In this document: positions 12,945-24,791 of the stretch, one piece after another
Numbering within the stretch: the first letter of the stretch is position 1
Layout of the letters: the number at the start of each line of letters is the position of its first letter
Assembly: GCA_020736575.1 (NCBI GenBank)
Contig: JAGPYM010000001.1
Location: 1,302,001-1,366,000 of the forward strand
Reading direction: 5' to 3'
DNA from: Thelonectria olida
Taxonomy: Eukaryota; Ascomycota; Sordariomycetes; Hypocreales; Nectriaceae
DNA: 64,000 nucleotides
Program-made: the position numbers and the translations under genes
Notes under the pieces: generated by a model
The model's database searches: none
What the model saw: only the letters and a program-made list of their open reading frames with translations
Told to the model about the DNA's origin: nothing

Positions 12945-15282
12945 TTACATCATCATGAGGCGGGTGTTGCGCTTGTTCATGCGCGGCATTGGGCCACCAG
13001 GGCCGGCCCCGTGTCGGCTGTTGCTTCCGGGGGCTCCGTACGGAGGTCGGAGAGGTCCCAACCCGGAGACTGGGGGAGGACGCTGTCCCGGCGCGGGTCG
13101 AGGCGGGAGTCCACCACCCATGCCGTGCGAGGGTCGACGTCCAGCTCCGGGAGGCGCGAGGGACGCGGGGACGCCTCGAGCACCCTGAGGGGGTCCAGGT
13201 GGCTTCATGAAGGGATGCTCGCCCGCTTGCTCGCTGCTACCGTTGCTGCTGTTGCTCGCAAGCCAAGGTTGCTGGACACGTCGCCAGGCGTCCCGTTCGC
13301 AGTAGGATCGTCCGTCCACCTCGAAATAACCATTGGAGAGGGACTGTCCGCAGTCAAGACACCTAAAGCAGCCGACGTGGTACTTGATCTGGAACTCATC
13401 CTGGAGATATTGTCCCTCGATGCCCTTCTGGCAGCTGCCGCAGAGGCTGCCGTTCAACTTGTGGTAGTGCTGCTCGCAGTAGGGCTTGTCGTTGAGGACG
13501 TAGAACTCAGCGGAGCTGAAGGGCTCTGTGCAGGTTGTGCAGACGAAGCAAGCCTTGTGGTATTTCCCCGTCAACCGGCCGTCTGCCGAGGAGATGCTCT
13601 TGCCTGTGATGGCCTGCCGGCAGGCTTTGCAGTCGCCTCTGTACGCGGCTCGGTCTCGAGAGCCCTTTCGGGGAGGGCGCGATTGCGGTGAGGGCGCGCC
13701 GTGGGGGCGTCCGGATTGAATGGCTGGGTCGTATGCGTGGTGTTCTCGGGGTGAGGTTCCGTATGGACTGGATGTAACTGGGGAGTCGAATCGACGGGCG
13801 CTTTGGATTGCTGGGTCGATTCGCTCACTCGGTGTCATTTCGGCGGGTGAGACGGTGCGCTGAGGTGGTCGTAATGAAGGGTCAATTCGTAGGTCCTTTG
13901 GTCGCAAGCTCTCCGGTGCATCGTCGACCTTCTTGTTCACGCGGGGCTTGTTGGATGAGTCGGAGGGTTGGCGCCGAGCTTGAGATCTCGCGGGGCTCGT
14001 TTGCGAGCTGGTGTGGCTGGGATGGCTAAAGGTGGAATATCCCGAAGACGTAGAGTCTGAGGGGGTATGATAGGGGTTCTTGACACCGAACTCTGCCGCG
14101 AGGTCTACGGACCCAGAGTTCTTCTTCTGTGGGTGGAGAAGACTCGTCCGAGGTGGAGGGCGTCTTGAAGTGTCTGGGCCCATGGATGGTCTTGACTTGT
14201 GACCCTTGGAGCTGCCTGGCCTGCTGTCTGACCTGCTGCCAGACCTGCTGCCGGACCTGCTGCCGGACCTGCTTCCTGACCTGCTGTTTGACCCGCTTCC
14301 CGATCTGCTGTGACTGGTACCAGGTCGAGGGCCTGGTGCAGACGGTGTTCGTGGAGGAGGAGCAGGTTGGTGAGGGAACGACGCCTTTGGGAACGTCTCA
14401 GAGCGGCTCATGAGCAAAGGCCTCGGCTTGAGGTCGTTATCCATGGGAGACGGTGGCCCAAATCCCTCATAGTCCATTCGCGATGGGATTGTTGGACTTG
14501 GCGGCGCAGCACTCACGCTGTTGTTGCTGGCGGTGGGAATGTTAATGGGAGCAGTTGCTGATCTCTTGGGAGCCATGGGATCTCGCGGCGCACTCAGAAA
14601 GTCGGGCGCCTGCTTGTCGAAAGAGGCGCTCCGGCCGGGAAACGACGGTGATGAAGGGCTTCGGGTCGTATCGAAGGGTCCCGGCGCAATCGTGTCCATG
14701 CGCTTCATGAGGGTGGTGTTGACTGGGCTCACTGAGAGTGGGCTCACTGAGAGATTGTCCGATTCAAGCCCTTGTTTCCTCTCGCCGAAGCTGCTAAAGA
14801 AGCTGGGCGTTTCCATGGAACGCGCCGTAGGGATAAGGTCATCCTCGAGCGCGGGAGATGAGATGAAGAAATCATCGGTTTGGTGAGGGGATAGACTTCG
14901 GCCGTCCCCAGAGAGACTATTGGGCGTCAACTGTCCTTGTCGCGTCCACGGATCATCTGCTCCACGTTAGTGACTACAGGCAATGAGTCGCGAAACACGA
15001 TACTAACTTGCGGCTTTAATGTCGACGGCGGGCGGTATGCGCCCGTACTTTTCTGCTTGTTTTGATGCATTGTATGGTTCGTAGACCTCGATTTCTTCAG
15101 GAGGCGGTGACACTGGGAGTCATGGTCAGTTCAGGAGATGATGAGACAAGTAATTGGCTGATGATCGCCTTACATTCAGCGGTTGGTCCGCTGCAAATGT
15201 GCTCTCCCATGTAGGAGATTTCCACTTGCTGGCCGCATGATGAACACTTGATCGTGGGCAGAAGCTGGGACTCGCGCATCAT
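12945..15282 (-). CDS. paxillin-like LIM domain protein, 741 aa
   Basis: Three exons, 15282-15174, 15112-15008 and 14956-12945, with introns of 61 and 51 nt; all joins keep frame. Residues 1-36 form a small Cys/His module (CSSCGQQV...HIC) that could bind zinc. A long disordered Ser/Pro/Arg-rich middle (about 75-505) includes an Arg-Ser-Gly-Ser repeat. Two LIM zinc-finger domains follow (about 511-569 and 574-630) with complete Cys/His sets, starting CKACRQA and CGSCQKG. The tail is Gly/Pro-rich. Fungal paxillin-like proteins (Pxl1 of yeasts) have this layout and act at the cell cortex and cytokinetic ring downstream of Rho GTPases; that role is inferred by architecture. The start was chosen at the first of two tandem ATG codons; upstream the frame has no ATG. 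Confidence 0.9.
14216..14312. repeat. 12-bp tandem repeat coding Arg-Ser-Gly-Ser
   Basis: About eight units resembling GACCTGCTGCCG (plus strand) run in frame through the disordered part of the LIM gene and code a Ser-Arg-Ser-Gly ladder. The unit length is a multiple of three, so copy-number change would leave the frame intact. Confidence 0.85.
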
Positions 15283-18200
15283 GGCGATGGTGGTGAAGGA
15301 CGAAGCCTTCTTGTTAGCCAAGACGCAGGGATTGAGCGGTGTTCTTAAAAGGCTGCGACTCTGTTACAGAGGCATTGGGCTCAGATGAAACAGTTTGGGA
15401 GAAAAGGTCGAGTGCGCAGTTATTATCCCGCGTTGTATAGGGCGAAAGGGCGGTGGACAATGAGGAGAAGAGCCGGATGTCGCCTCGCGCGTGGGCAGGC
15501 TAAAGCTGGTGACGAGGGTTTAAGTGTTTCGTCCGTCCCCAAGGCTCCGTCCTGCTCCGGCGTCCCTGGGGTCGTTTGGCGACAATTGTCGGGCGCGTGG
15601 TCAGAAGATGGAAACTGGCGATCAATGAGGACGTGTTTCGAAGTCGGAAGCTGAGGTGTGGGAGGGAAACGTCGTGGCTGTCGTGGTTGTTGTGTTGTGG
15701 TTGTTATCACCCTGAGCTGAGCTCGACTCAAACTAAGAGAGGCCAGGCGAGTAAGTAGTTATTAGGTCGTGAGGAGTCAGATAGATCTGAGGACCGGGAT
15801 GGAATAAAGATTAAAAAGGCACAAGTTGTGCTACAAAAAAAGAAACAGTCTGCATGCAATGCAAGCAAGCGCTCAACCCCCTTCACAGTCGCAGACACGT
15901 TTAAGGAACAGAGAAACAGAGACGAGACAGGTTCCGAGTGACGGGCTTCCAGATGGAAGAAGCGCCGGCCGAGCCATCGAGTGTCTCGAAGTGTGGAGGG
16001 CGGGCGTCCCTGGACTGGAGGCGGGTGGGTTTGTAGCTAAGGGGGTCACCCATGCAACTCGTCTCGAAGCAGTGGCCCGGCGGCTTTTCTGCTGAGTTGG
16101 TCATGGCACCCCTGCTAATGAAGACCCTTGACGGAGCCCTTGTTCAACGACTGGCCTGCGGTGGCCGCGGTGTGTGTGGACGATCGTGGGTTGGGTTTGG
16201 TCTGCTTCAGGTTGCGTCCAGAGATGAATCTTGAACCGAAGGGTTATTTGCGAGGTGGCTGTTCGTGCCTGTGCTGGGATGCCACGTACGTACCAAGCAC
16301 ATTGAATCACTAACTAACAAGAGTTCCATTGATAAATTGTTGTCCTACCAAAACTACTAAATAGAGGCATCATGAGACACACGTCCTCTAGGGCGGGGGA
16401 TGACTCGCCTAGTACACAGAGACATTTTTAGTGAATGGCTATCCGCATTCCACAAAATCAATGTATCTTCGTGTCTTGCCTTTTTTGCTAGGGCTGCTTA
16501 ATGAATCAACACTTCGTTCTGCGTACAGCATCTCTGACCCTCGGATCATCGGTTCGCCTCGTTTGCCAGCGGCATCTGACGACTTGCACTCTTCACCCAT
16601 GTCTTGTCGTTGCGGTCGTAGCCCTCCACTGGCGATGGACACGGTCGAGAGAAAGCTTGGGAAGAGAGTCTATTCAGTTAGTGCCCCGAACTCGACCCAG
16701 TCTTCTGTCGGCCCCTTGAGCTTACCTAGATGGAGGGACGACGCACAACAGTGAATACGCATTATCATCAACATCAGCATTCCAAGTACGATTATGACCT
16801 TCGGCTTGGCCGATCCGAGTCATCCTCTTCACACCCACATCCTTCCTATCGCTGATGCAGACATGCCAGTGGTCAGCGCACCACTTGGGCTCATCAAAAG
16901 ATGCATCACCAACACTGATAAACGCTTGCACGACTGATGCCTCCTCGCCGGTTGACACCGGTTCAATCATACGACGACGCCAACAATGAAAGCACTGTCC
17001 AACAGCAAATAAGAAGTCAATCACAACGACCATCCTCAACTTCTTGTGCACGGCCTCGGGTACCTTGCAGGCGTGGGGAGCCTCTACACGACCATGCAGC
17101 CAGTGACGATGAACCTTTCAAGCCTCCCAGGGGACCCTACAAACCGCTAAACCTCTCCAAGGCTTGGCCCGGCCGAAAAGGGAGCTACTTCATCAAACGT
17201 CTCCGGGCCATTTATTACCCTCATCGAGTGGCGTGAAGGGGGCCGTGGGGATCGACCTGTCACTGAAGACATGGGCGTAATATTACTGGCAATTCACTAA
17301 TACGGGATAAATGACTTTGTCCATGGCGAGGGAAGAACCTGGAAGCCGACCTGCCAACCCGCCAAGTATGGGGTAATTCAAGCACAATTTGATAATTTGG
17401 CCTTGATCAACCAACGACGGTTCACGCTTCTTTTTCACTTGACCTACCGGGCTCCCAGATCCGGACAAGCCCATTTGCTTGAACAGGGCTGAAGAGAAGC
17501 TTCTCTCTAACTAATCTCTCGATGCGGCCCTGCTCTCCGCTGCTGATTGGCGAGTTGACGTGACTGGAGGAACTGGTTCAACCACGGTGGCCAGCTTGTC
17601 GATGTGAGCTGCCCTTTTCAGTGGCTGCCGGCCGATGCAAGCGGCCCATCTTCATCTCTTGTCCTTCCCTACGGCGTGTAAGATCCGTTCGTTGCCTTCT
17701 CGTGATGCTCCGGACAATGCAGGTGATTGGCCGCCTGGCGCTTCCCGAATTTCCCGCCTCACCCGCCCAACCCGAATTCTGATGAACCTTGGGGGGTTCA
17801 TCCACTCACCGTTTCTGAATAGCTTCCATCTCCAGGACGATACCTAGGCTATTATGAAATGCCCTTGTCTTGTCCTGACGTCTCTTGTTGTATTGAGTTG
17901 TTCTGCCTCCACTCCACAAAGGGGGTTCCATCTAATGTTCCCACTGTCTCAGGTCCCAACCAGAGAGCGTTGCTCTGCATCAAAATGCCCACTGCAGCTC
18001 CGATGAACTACTTCGTAGCTCATGAACGGGAGATGGGCAACTCACATATGACCGCCTCTAAAAATCGATAACTCGCGGCTCAGGAAACGCCACACCAAAC
18101 CTCCGGACGGTTCTCCATCCGACTCTGCAAGGCCCCGCCCAAATTACTAATGAACCCCTTAACGAAGCACGACTCGTTGGAGCGTCTTCCATGACTTCTA

Positions 18201-21200
18201 CGACGCAGATGGAAGGCCACAAGCTTCGATGACGGCCTCTGAGGCTAGACAACGGCGCGAGGTCTTGACTCTGTTCTAGCTCATGGCAACCTTGTTGTGA
18301 AGCTTCCCGTGAAGCCTCCTCGTGGAGACAAGCAGGCAATGCTTCCGCCAAGAGCTACCCCAGTCTCCAGGGGAACCAGAGTCCATCCCCCAGAGGGCAG
18401 GCATGCTTGAGTGCAATCTGGGGAGCTGTATGGCGTACCAGATTTTGTACTCCTTTATGGCACATTTATGCCATCAGGGTAGGGAGTGCAACGCCGTAAG
18501 AAACGCCGACAATGCTACACTCGCCTTCATAGCATTATTCTTAACCCCCGGGTTTCTCTCCCTCTCTGTTCCTTATGGTTCCGCAAGCGAAATCTCTAAT
18601 CTCGCGAGTCGACGGTTGACCTTATCACCAATCTCTGAGAAATTGATACCGCAGGCGCTCGTGCCGCGCTGGAAAATAGACTGGAAGAGGGAACCCAAGG
18701 CCAACGTCTAGCGTCGCGTGCTAACAAACGCGTCGCTTGAAAACTGGCGCACGTCATTTGGCGAGCCTCGAGGCGCCCTTTTAGTTCCTGTTCAGGGGAA
18801 GGAAGGGCACACGATCTCTTGATGAAATGGTTTCACGTGGCTGGTTTTGGTGGGCGTGATCGCCGATCGGCTATCTGACACATGATCAGTTTGGCCTTTT
18901 GGAGGGCACGGTGATGGTTAAGAGATGTCGTCAGCTTGTTGAACCACTCTCTGAAGACGTGGCTGTGAAGGGGTTCCGACGCTTGAAGCATACGCCAGGT
19001 AATGTTGATCCGAGACTGTAAATCATTTCGATTATCTATCGATAACAGGACACACTTGCCTCCGTGTCCAGGCAACTATGAGGTTAAGACTAGGAGGATG
19101 AAAGAAGAGTCCAAGTTAGGATTGGCTGCGTGTTATCGACCCCTCTTCTTTGAAGGCGGCTTGTGATAGGGGATGGCCGTTGATCGACAACTCTGTTTCG
19201 GATGCTACCCTTCGGCTAAGGGGAAAACAGTTCTGGAACTGTTTGGATGGACTTTGAGGGCAAAGAGGGGTAGGTTTCAAACATGGATTGCAATCAATGA
19301 GACGGGGAAGAAGGTTTTGCACCTAGAATGCAAACAACACAATAACCAAGGCTCAAAATCATCGACACAACGTAGACAGGTATCCGACTCCCGGGTAGGC
19401 TCAACAGAGACCCCACCATTTGCTCCGAATTTCGGTGGACGGACATCCGGAGCGGAATGGCCGATATCCCGACCCGGTGTCGGTGAAGGGGTGGAGCTCT
19501 CGGAGACGGACAAAGCTCCAGCCTCCAGATGGAAAGCGGAGAGACTCTTGGGAGGCTGCAGGGTGCAAACAAGGGACCTGGGACTCGGCAGAAGTGCCTG
19601 CGATTCAAGCGCACCGCTCGCAATCCTTGCTGAGTTGCTGCCTTGGCAAGAACACGCATCTGCATTCAGTTGGTTCAACAGCCGCTGGATCCGCTGAGGC
19701 AATTCCGTCTTAGCGCTCACGGAGTTTTGGACGGTCGGACAGGAAAAGACGCGACGGTAAAGAAACGATAATGACTGGAAGGAATCCGAATTGATTTCCA
19801 ACAAGCAGTCATGCATGCATGCAGCTCGGGTTTCACCTGTCTACGGGTCTCTGTGTTTGATTCGGCAGATAGATAACAGCTGCAGTCACAACTTGGTCTG
19901 AGCTGAGGAGGGGTAACAGCGAGTTGCCCCGCCATGGCGTCTGTCGATACCGACATTGTCTCTAATTCTTCGAGGTATTTTGTATGGACGAAGTTGGCAT
20001 CATCGGAGGCACCAAGGATGCAATGCGACGGAAACGAGGAGGATGAGCATCAAAGCGTGCATATCCGCGCAATCCGAGCAGAGGCTACAGATGCGTTGGC
20101 CTCTCAGGGCTTAACCCAGGTGAGAACCGAGGTGAGGGCTTTATTTAGCGACAGTTCCAACGAGGCAAGTTTGCGCATCGATCTCTTGATTTGTATCGGT
20201 GAGTAGTTAACGACGTAGCGCAATAGACTCATTGATCAACCACAGCGGAATTGAGAGAGGACACTTCTCAGTCTTTGTACGCGTCTGGACCACACATGAC
20301 CTCCTACCCCTCCAGGTAACCCGGTCGGCTGTCAAGTCCTTCCGGAGTCCCGCAGTCTGCCGAAGTGCCGGAGCGGACTGTTGTGACCGACTCCTGCATG
20401 GTCTTTTTTTCTCGCCAATTGTGGTGGCGCGTATCCTTCTGGACCCAAAGAAAATCGCATCCCTTTGGCACGAGCTAGCGAAGGGACCAAGAGACTGGAG
20501 GGAAGAGAAGTTGTTGGGGCTCCAGTCGATGCAGGTTTGGAAGGGATCATGCCAGGGGTGCAGAGGGCTCAGGCCACGAGTTCGGGGCATCGTTGTGACG
20601 GACCATGGCCGATAAGAGGAGCCGTACCGATAGATGCCGAAGGTCTCGGAAGCTGATGAAGGCTGGATAGTTTGGTTATCACGAGTTGGGACGATGACTT
20701 TGGATGTAGTTAGAGTTGCAGACAGATAAGCCCAACCAAAGTGAGTTGGTGGCTGATCTGACTTGCCAATGGCTACCGCCTCTACGAATGCTAAGACGGA
20801 GTATGACTTGTGACAACAGCAGAACTGCACGAAATGTCCTCACTTGCTCTCGACAGCACCATTGGCCTTTCTTTGAAATTGCGACCTGTAACAAACAATA
20901 TGGCTTCGCTCCACCTTGGCCAAACATTCACCTCCGCGGCTTCCGAATCAGCCCATGAAGGATGTGCGGTTGAATACCGAGTGAGAGAGTGTTGTGTCCA
21001 CAAGTTATCCCCGGTTTAACTGCATCCGTCCTGAGGCTTTGTGTGTGCCGATGTGCGTCAGCTTCCATTCCGCCATCTAGGTAGGTACCTAAGGTACCAA
21101 CTAAATAAGTACCCAGCAGATGTACCTACCTGGGCAGGCACCTGTTAAGGAGGCAGCCGTGGACCGCTAGGTACTGCCTACTGCTGCAGAGTATCGCAAC

Positions 21201-21552
21201 TCCACTAGCGCCGCGTCTTGCGTCTTCCTTCTCTTCACCGCCCAAAAGCACCCGCTCGTGTTCGTTCTTGTCCTGCCGTATTTGAACCCCATCGTGTCCA
21301 GTTCCTTTTGCTCTCCTTTCTCTTGCTTCCAACCACCACAACAAACCAGAACAACTCATTCTCACCAAAGTTTCCAGCTTAACAGCTTCAACCTCTTCTT
21401 CCCCCCCTTCAGTCAAGTTCTCGTCAACTGGTCTGCCCCTCTGCCCCGCCAAACACCAAAACACCACCCCGCCGAACTTATCTTATCAGAACGATCGGGG
21501 TCTTGATCTCGATCACTACAGTCGTCAAGACGTTTTCCAATCTCCTCAACTC
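15283..21552. other. long gene-poor stretch (6.3 kb)
   Basis: It starts with the promoter of the LIM gene and ends with the leader of INO1. Several open frames of 70-200 codons exist (for example 19277-19816 and 20207-20830 on the minus strand, 19173-19697 and 20232-20615 on the plus strand), but they overlap on opposite strands and show no recognisable domain, so none is called. TACCTAGGTA-like motifs cluster at about 21080-21135. A short or lineage-specific gene cannot be excluded. Confidence 0.5.
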
Positions 21553-21609
21553 GTACGTGCCATGCCTAAAAATCCCTCTTACGAGCAACCGTGCTAACCT
21601 CCCCTCCAG
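21553..21609 (+). other. probable intron in the 5' untranslated region of INO1
   Basis: A donor GTACGT at 21553, a GCTAACC branch site and a CTCCAG acceptor ending at 21609 define a 57-nt intron typical of this genome, about 150 nt before the INO1 start codon. The flanks are pyrimidine-rich leader sequence without a frame. Confidence 0.6.
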
Positions 21610-21755
21610 GACTCACCACCCGTTCGCAGGAGCCCGCTGCTCAGCCGACGACGGAGGCTCAGCGGACTCGACCTTTGAACAGTAAAGGTCGCAAAGCACA
21701 GAACCCGTAAACTACCAATCAAACAACCCAACTTCCACGCCAACTCCAGTCAATC

Positions 21756-23441
21756 ATGGCTCCTCATGCGGAAGTCGGCTCTACGGGCTCCTCGAACGGG
21801 GCGGTTTACACCAACGGCAGAGGCTCCTCTACTCCCCAGGACCTCTTCACCGTCAACTCACCCAATGTTACCTACAGCGAGTCGGAAATTCGCTCCAAGT
21901 ACACCTATCGCACCACAAAGGTTGAGACCAATGCCGAGGGACAGTACGTTGCTACTCCCCAGGAGACCCTCTACGACTTCAAGGTCGACCGCAAGGTCCC
22001 CAAGGTCGGTATGATGTTGGTCGGCTGGGGTGGTAACAACGGTACCACTGTTACCGCCGGTATTCTCGCCAATCGCCGTAACCTCGCCTGGGAGACCAAG
22101 GAGGGTCCCCAGGAGGCAAACTACTACGGCTCTGTTGTCATGGGCTCGACTCTCAAGCTCGGTACTGACGCCAAGACTCACCGAGAGGTCAACATTCCTT
22201 TCCACAACATCCTGCCCATGGTCCACCCCAATGATCTCGTCATTGGCGGTTGGGACATTAGCGGATTCAACCTGGCCAAGGCCATGGACCGCGCTCAGGT
22301 CCTTGAGCCTGCCCTCAAGACTCAAGTTAGGAAGGAGATGACCGAGATGGTCCCCCTTCCCTCCATCTACTACCCTGACTTCATCGCTGCCAACCAGGAG
22401 GATCGCGCTGACAATGTCCTTGAGGGCACTAAGGCCTCCACGGCTCACGTCGAGGAGATCCGCAAGAACATTCGTGACTTCAAGGCCAACAACCACCTTG
22501 ACAAGGTCATTGTCATGTGGACTGCCAACACTGAGCGATACGCCGACTTGGTCCAGGGAGTCAACGACACGGCTGACAACCTTCTCAAGTCTATTGAGCA
22601 GGGCCACGAAGAGGTTTCTCCCTCCACCGTTTTCGCCGTTGCTTGTATTCTCGAGAACACTCCCTTCATCAACGGCTCTCCCCAGAACACCTTCGTTCCT
22701 GGAGCCATTGAGCTGGCCGAGCGCCACAACTCCTTCATTGGAGGTGACGATTTCAAGTCTGGTCAGACCAAGATGAAGTCTGCCCTCGTTGACTTCCTCA
22801 TCAACGCCGGTATCAAGCTGAAGTCGATTGCCAGCTACAACCACCTTGGCAACAACGATGGCAAGAACCTGAGCTCCCAGAAGCAGTTCCGCTCCAAGGA
22901 GATTTCCAAGTCCAACGTCGTCGATGACATGGTTGAGGCGAACCACGTCCTGTACAAGAAGGGCGAGCACCCCGACCACTGCGTCGTCATCAAGTACATG
23001 CCGGCAGTTGCGGACAACAAAAGAGCTCTCGATGAGTACTACGCTGAGATTTTCCTCGGTGGCCACCAGACTATTTCGTAAGTTCAAGTTGCTGTCTAAA
23101 CCCAAGAAACTATCAGCTAATCATGCCACAGTATGTTCAACATTTGCGAGGACTCTCTCCTGGCTTCACCCCTGATCATTGACCTGGTTATTATTGCCGA
23201 GATGATGTCTCGTATCCAGTGGAAGGCTGCTTCCACCGACGGCGCCACCACTGCCGAGTACAAGAACTTCCACAGCGTTCTGAGCGTCCTCAGCTACATG
23301 CTCAAAGCTCCCCTGACTCCTCCCGGCACTCCCGTTGTCAACGCTCTTGCCAAGCAGCGTGCCGCTTTAAGCAACATCTTCCGCGCTTGCGTTGGTCTTG
23401 AGCCCGAGTCTGACATGACTTTGGAGCACAAGCTCTTCTAA
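21756..23441 (+). CDS. INO1: inositol-3-phosphate synthase, 543 aa
   Basis: It converts glucose 6-phosphate to 1D-myo-inositol 3-phosphate with bound NAD, the first step of inositol and phosphatidylinositol synthesis, in the cytosol. Two exons, 21756-23077 and 23132-23441, join across a 54-nt intron (TC|T makes Ser). The NAD-binding glycine loop GWGGNNGTT is at 90-98; other family blocks are seen in order: [82 protein letters not shown] and [10 protein letters not shown]. The catalytic-domain lysines lie in the conserved DDFKSGQTK and adjoining blocks. Length matches fungal Ino1 (about 530). The ATG sits in a good context (CAATCATGGC). No ICRE-type element was identified by eye in the promoter. 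The antisense 415-codon frame is a shadow. Confidence 0.97.
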
Positions 23442-24791
23442 GCACTGATGTCTTTGCCTGATTTTGGTTTACGCTGCTTGCAATTGTTTTGGATAATACG
23501 ATGAGTCGGAGTCTGCTTTTTGCTGTTGGAAAAGAAAAGTATAAAAGGAAAAAAACATGAAATTGGAACAAAAACACAAAAAAAGAGAGGAGAGACAATC
23601 TCATACATAGAATAGCATCCGTGACCCGAATTGACTATGTCATTGCTCCTCAACATATTTCTCCTTGATTGCAATCACCGATGATGCCTGTCTGTCCCGT
23701 CACCAAGCCCTCGAATATTCTTGGGTTACCTATAATGCTCATACAAGCCACAGGGACATGATGCCTCGTCGGCTCCGTACACCCTAGTTAAAGCAAAGAG
23801 CTCCTGAACTACGATGCCGTGGTTGCTCCTAACTTCTCGACCTCACCCACCGTTGGTGACTTTGACCTTACTGACGAGCAACCTGAAGTCATACCTGCAA
23901 CGATTCAAGAGAAGAATCGATGTACCTTGTGAAACGCCACCAGTAATAGCTTCTTGACGATCCCGAGGGTCTTTAAGGAGCGACAGCGAAAACACCACGC
24001 CCGGTATAATGAGGTCTCGTACGATAAGGCTATCGCGAAGCAACAACGCTTTGTGACACAAAGAGAAGCATCGAAAACATACTGCTGTGCTATGTGGGAT
24101 TGCGTGGAGTAAGCCATACGAACTCGCTAGGCAAAACGCTTCGAAGCGGGAACGAGTGGTGGGCGATATATGTGGTCTCAGTTGTGGTGATGTATCAGCC
24201 TGTCCCTCCTAGGTCATCTGTCTCCCGTGCCCAAGATACCCATGTCTCCAACTACGAGTAGGTGTTGGTTAAGTGTTAGATATGTCCTAAAAGGGTTCAC
24301 GGCCGTACATATTTAGGTATTCAAATGCAGGGCATTAGGTACCTATGCAATAGAGGACAATTGGCGTGTGTCTCTCAGTGCCAAAATGTCATTTGACAAC
24401 AATTGATAGCCAACCTAGCCAAGACCCAGCCACACCACAACACAACACCTGCCTTGGACAACTTGGAACGCATCTTTCAACTCGCAATACAATAAAAAAA
24501 GTAATTCAAAATGCAAAAAGAAAAACATACAACAGCGAGGATTCCCCGGTCGTCACCGACCCGAGTACTAGTTCGCCGCTTCTCAGCTTAACGTGCGGGG
24601 AGCAGACGGGACCCAGTGTTTTCTAAGAGCTATGGTCGTATGTGCTGGTGATGGCCGAGTTTGAGTAGAAGACCATTGGTTTTCGGCCTGGACTGTCCCA
24701 ACTCTCAGAGTGAGCATAGGACAAGCCTTGGTGCTCCTTACCCATGTTGCTTTATGCCAGATAGCCCATGGGTGCTTAATCCTCGCGTGGA
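23442..24791. other. intergenic region between convergent INO1 and Zn2Cys6 gene
   Basis: It contains the 3' flanks of both genes and a TACCTAGGTA-like motif at about 24310-24345. No coding region supported. Confidence 0.6.

Noticed and set aside
19277..19816. 179-codon minus-strand frame resembling part of a fungal regulator (Ser/Pro-rich, several Cys)
   Set aside because: No zinc-cluster spacing and no supporting exons on either side; overlaps comparable frames on the other strand.
21858..23105. 415-codon minus-strand open frame
   Set aside because: Antisense shadow of INO1, produced by strong third-position C bias.
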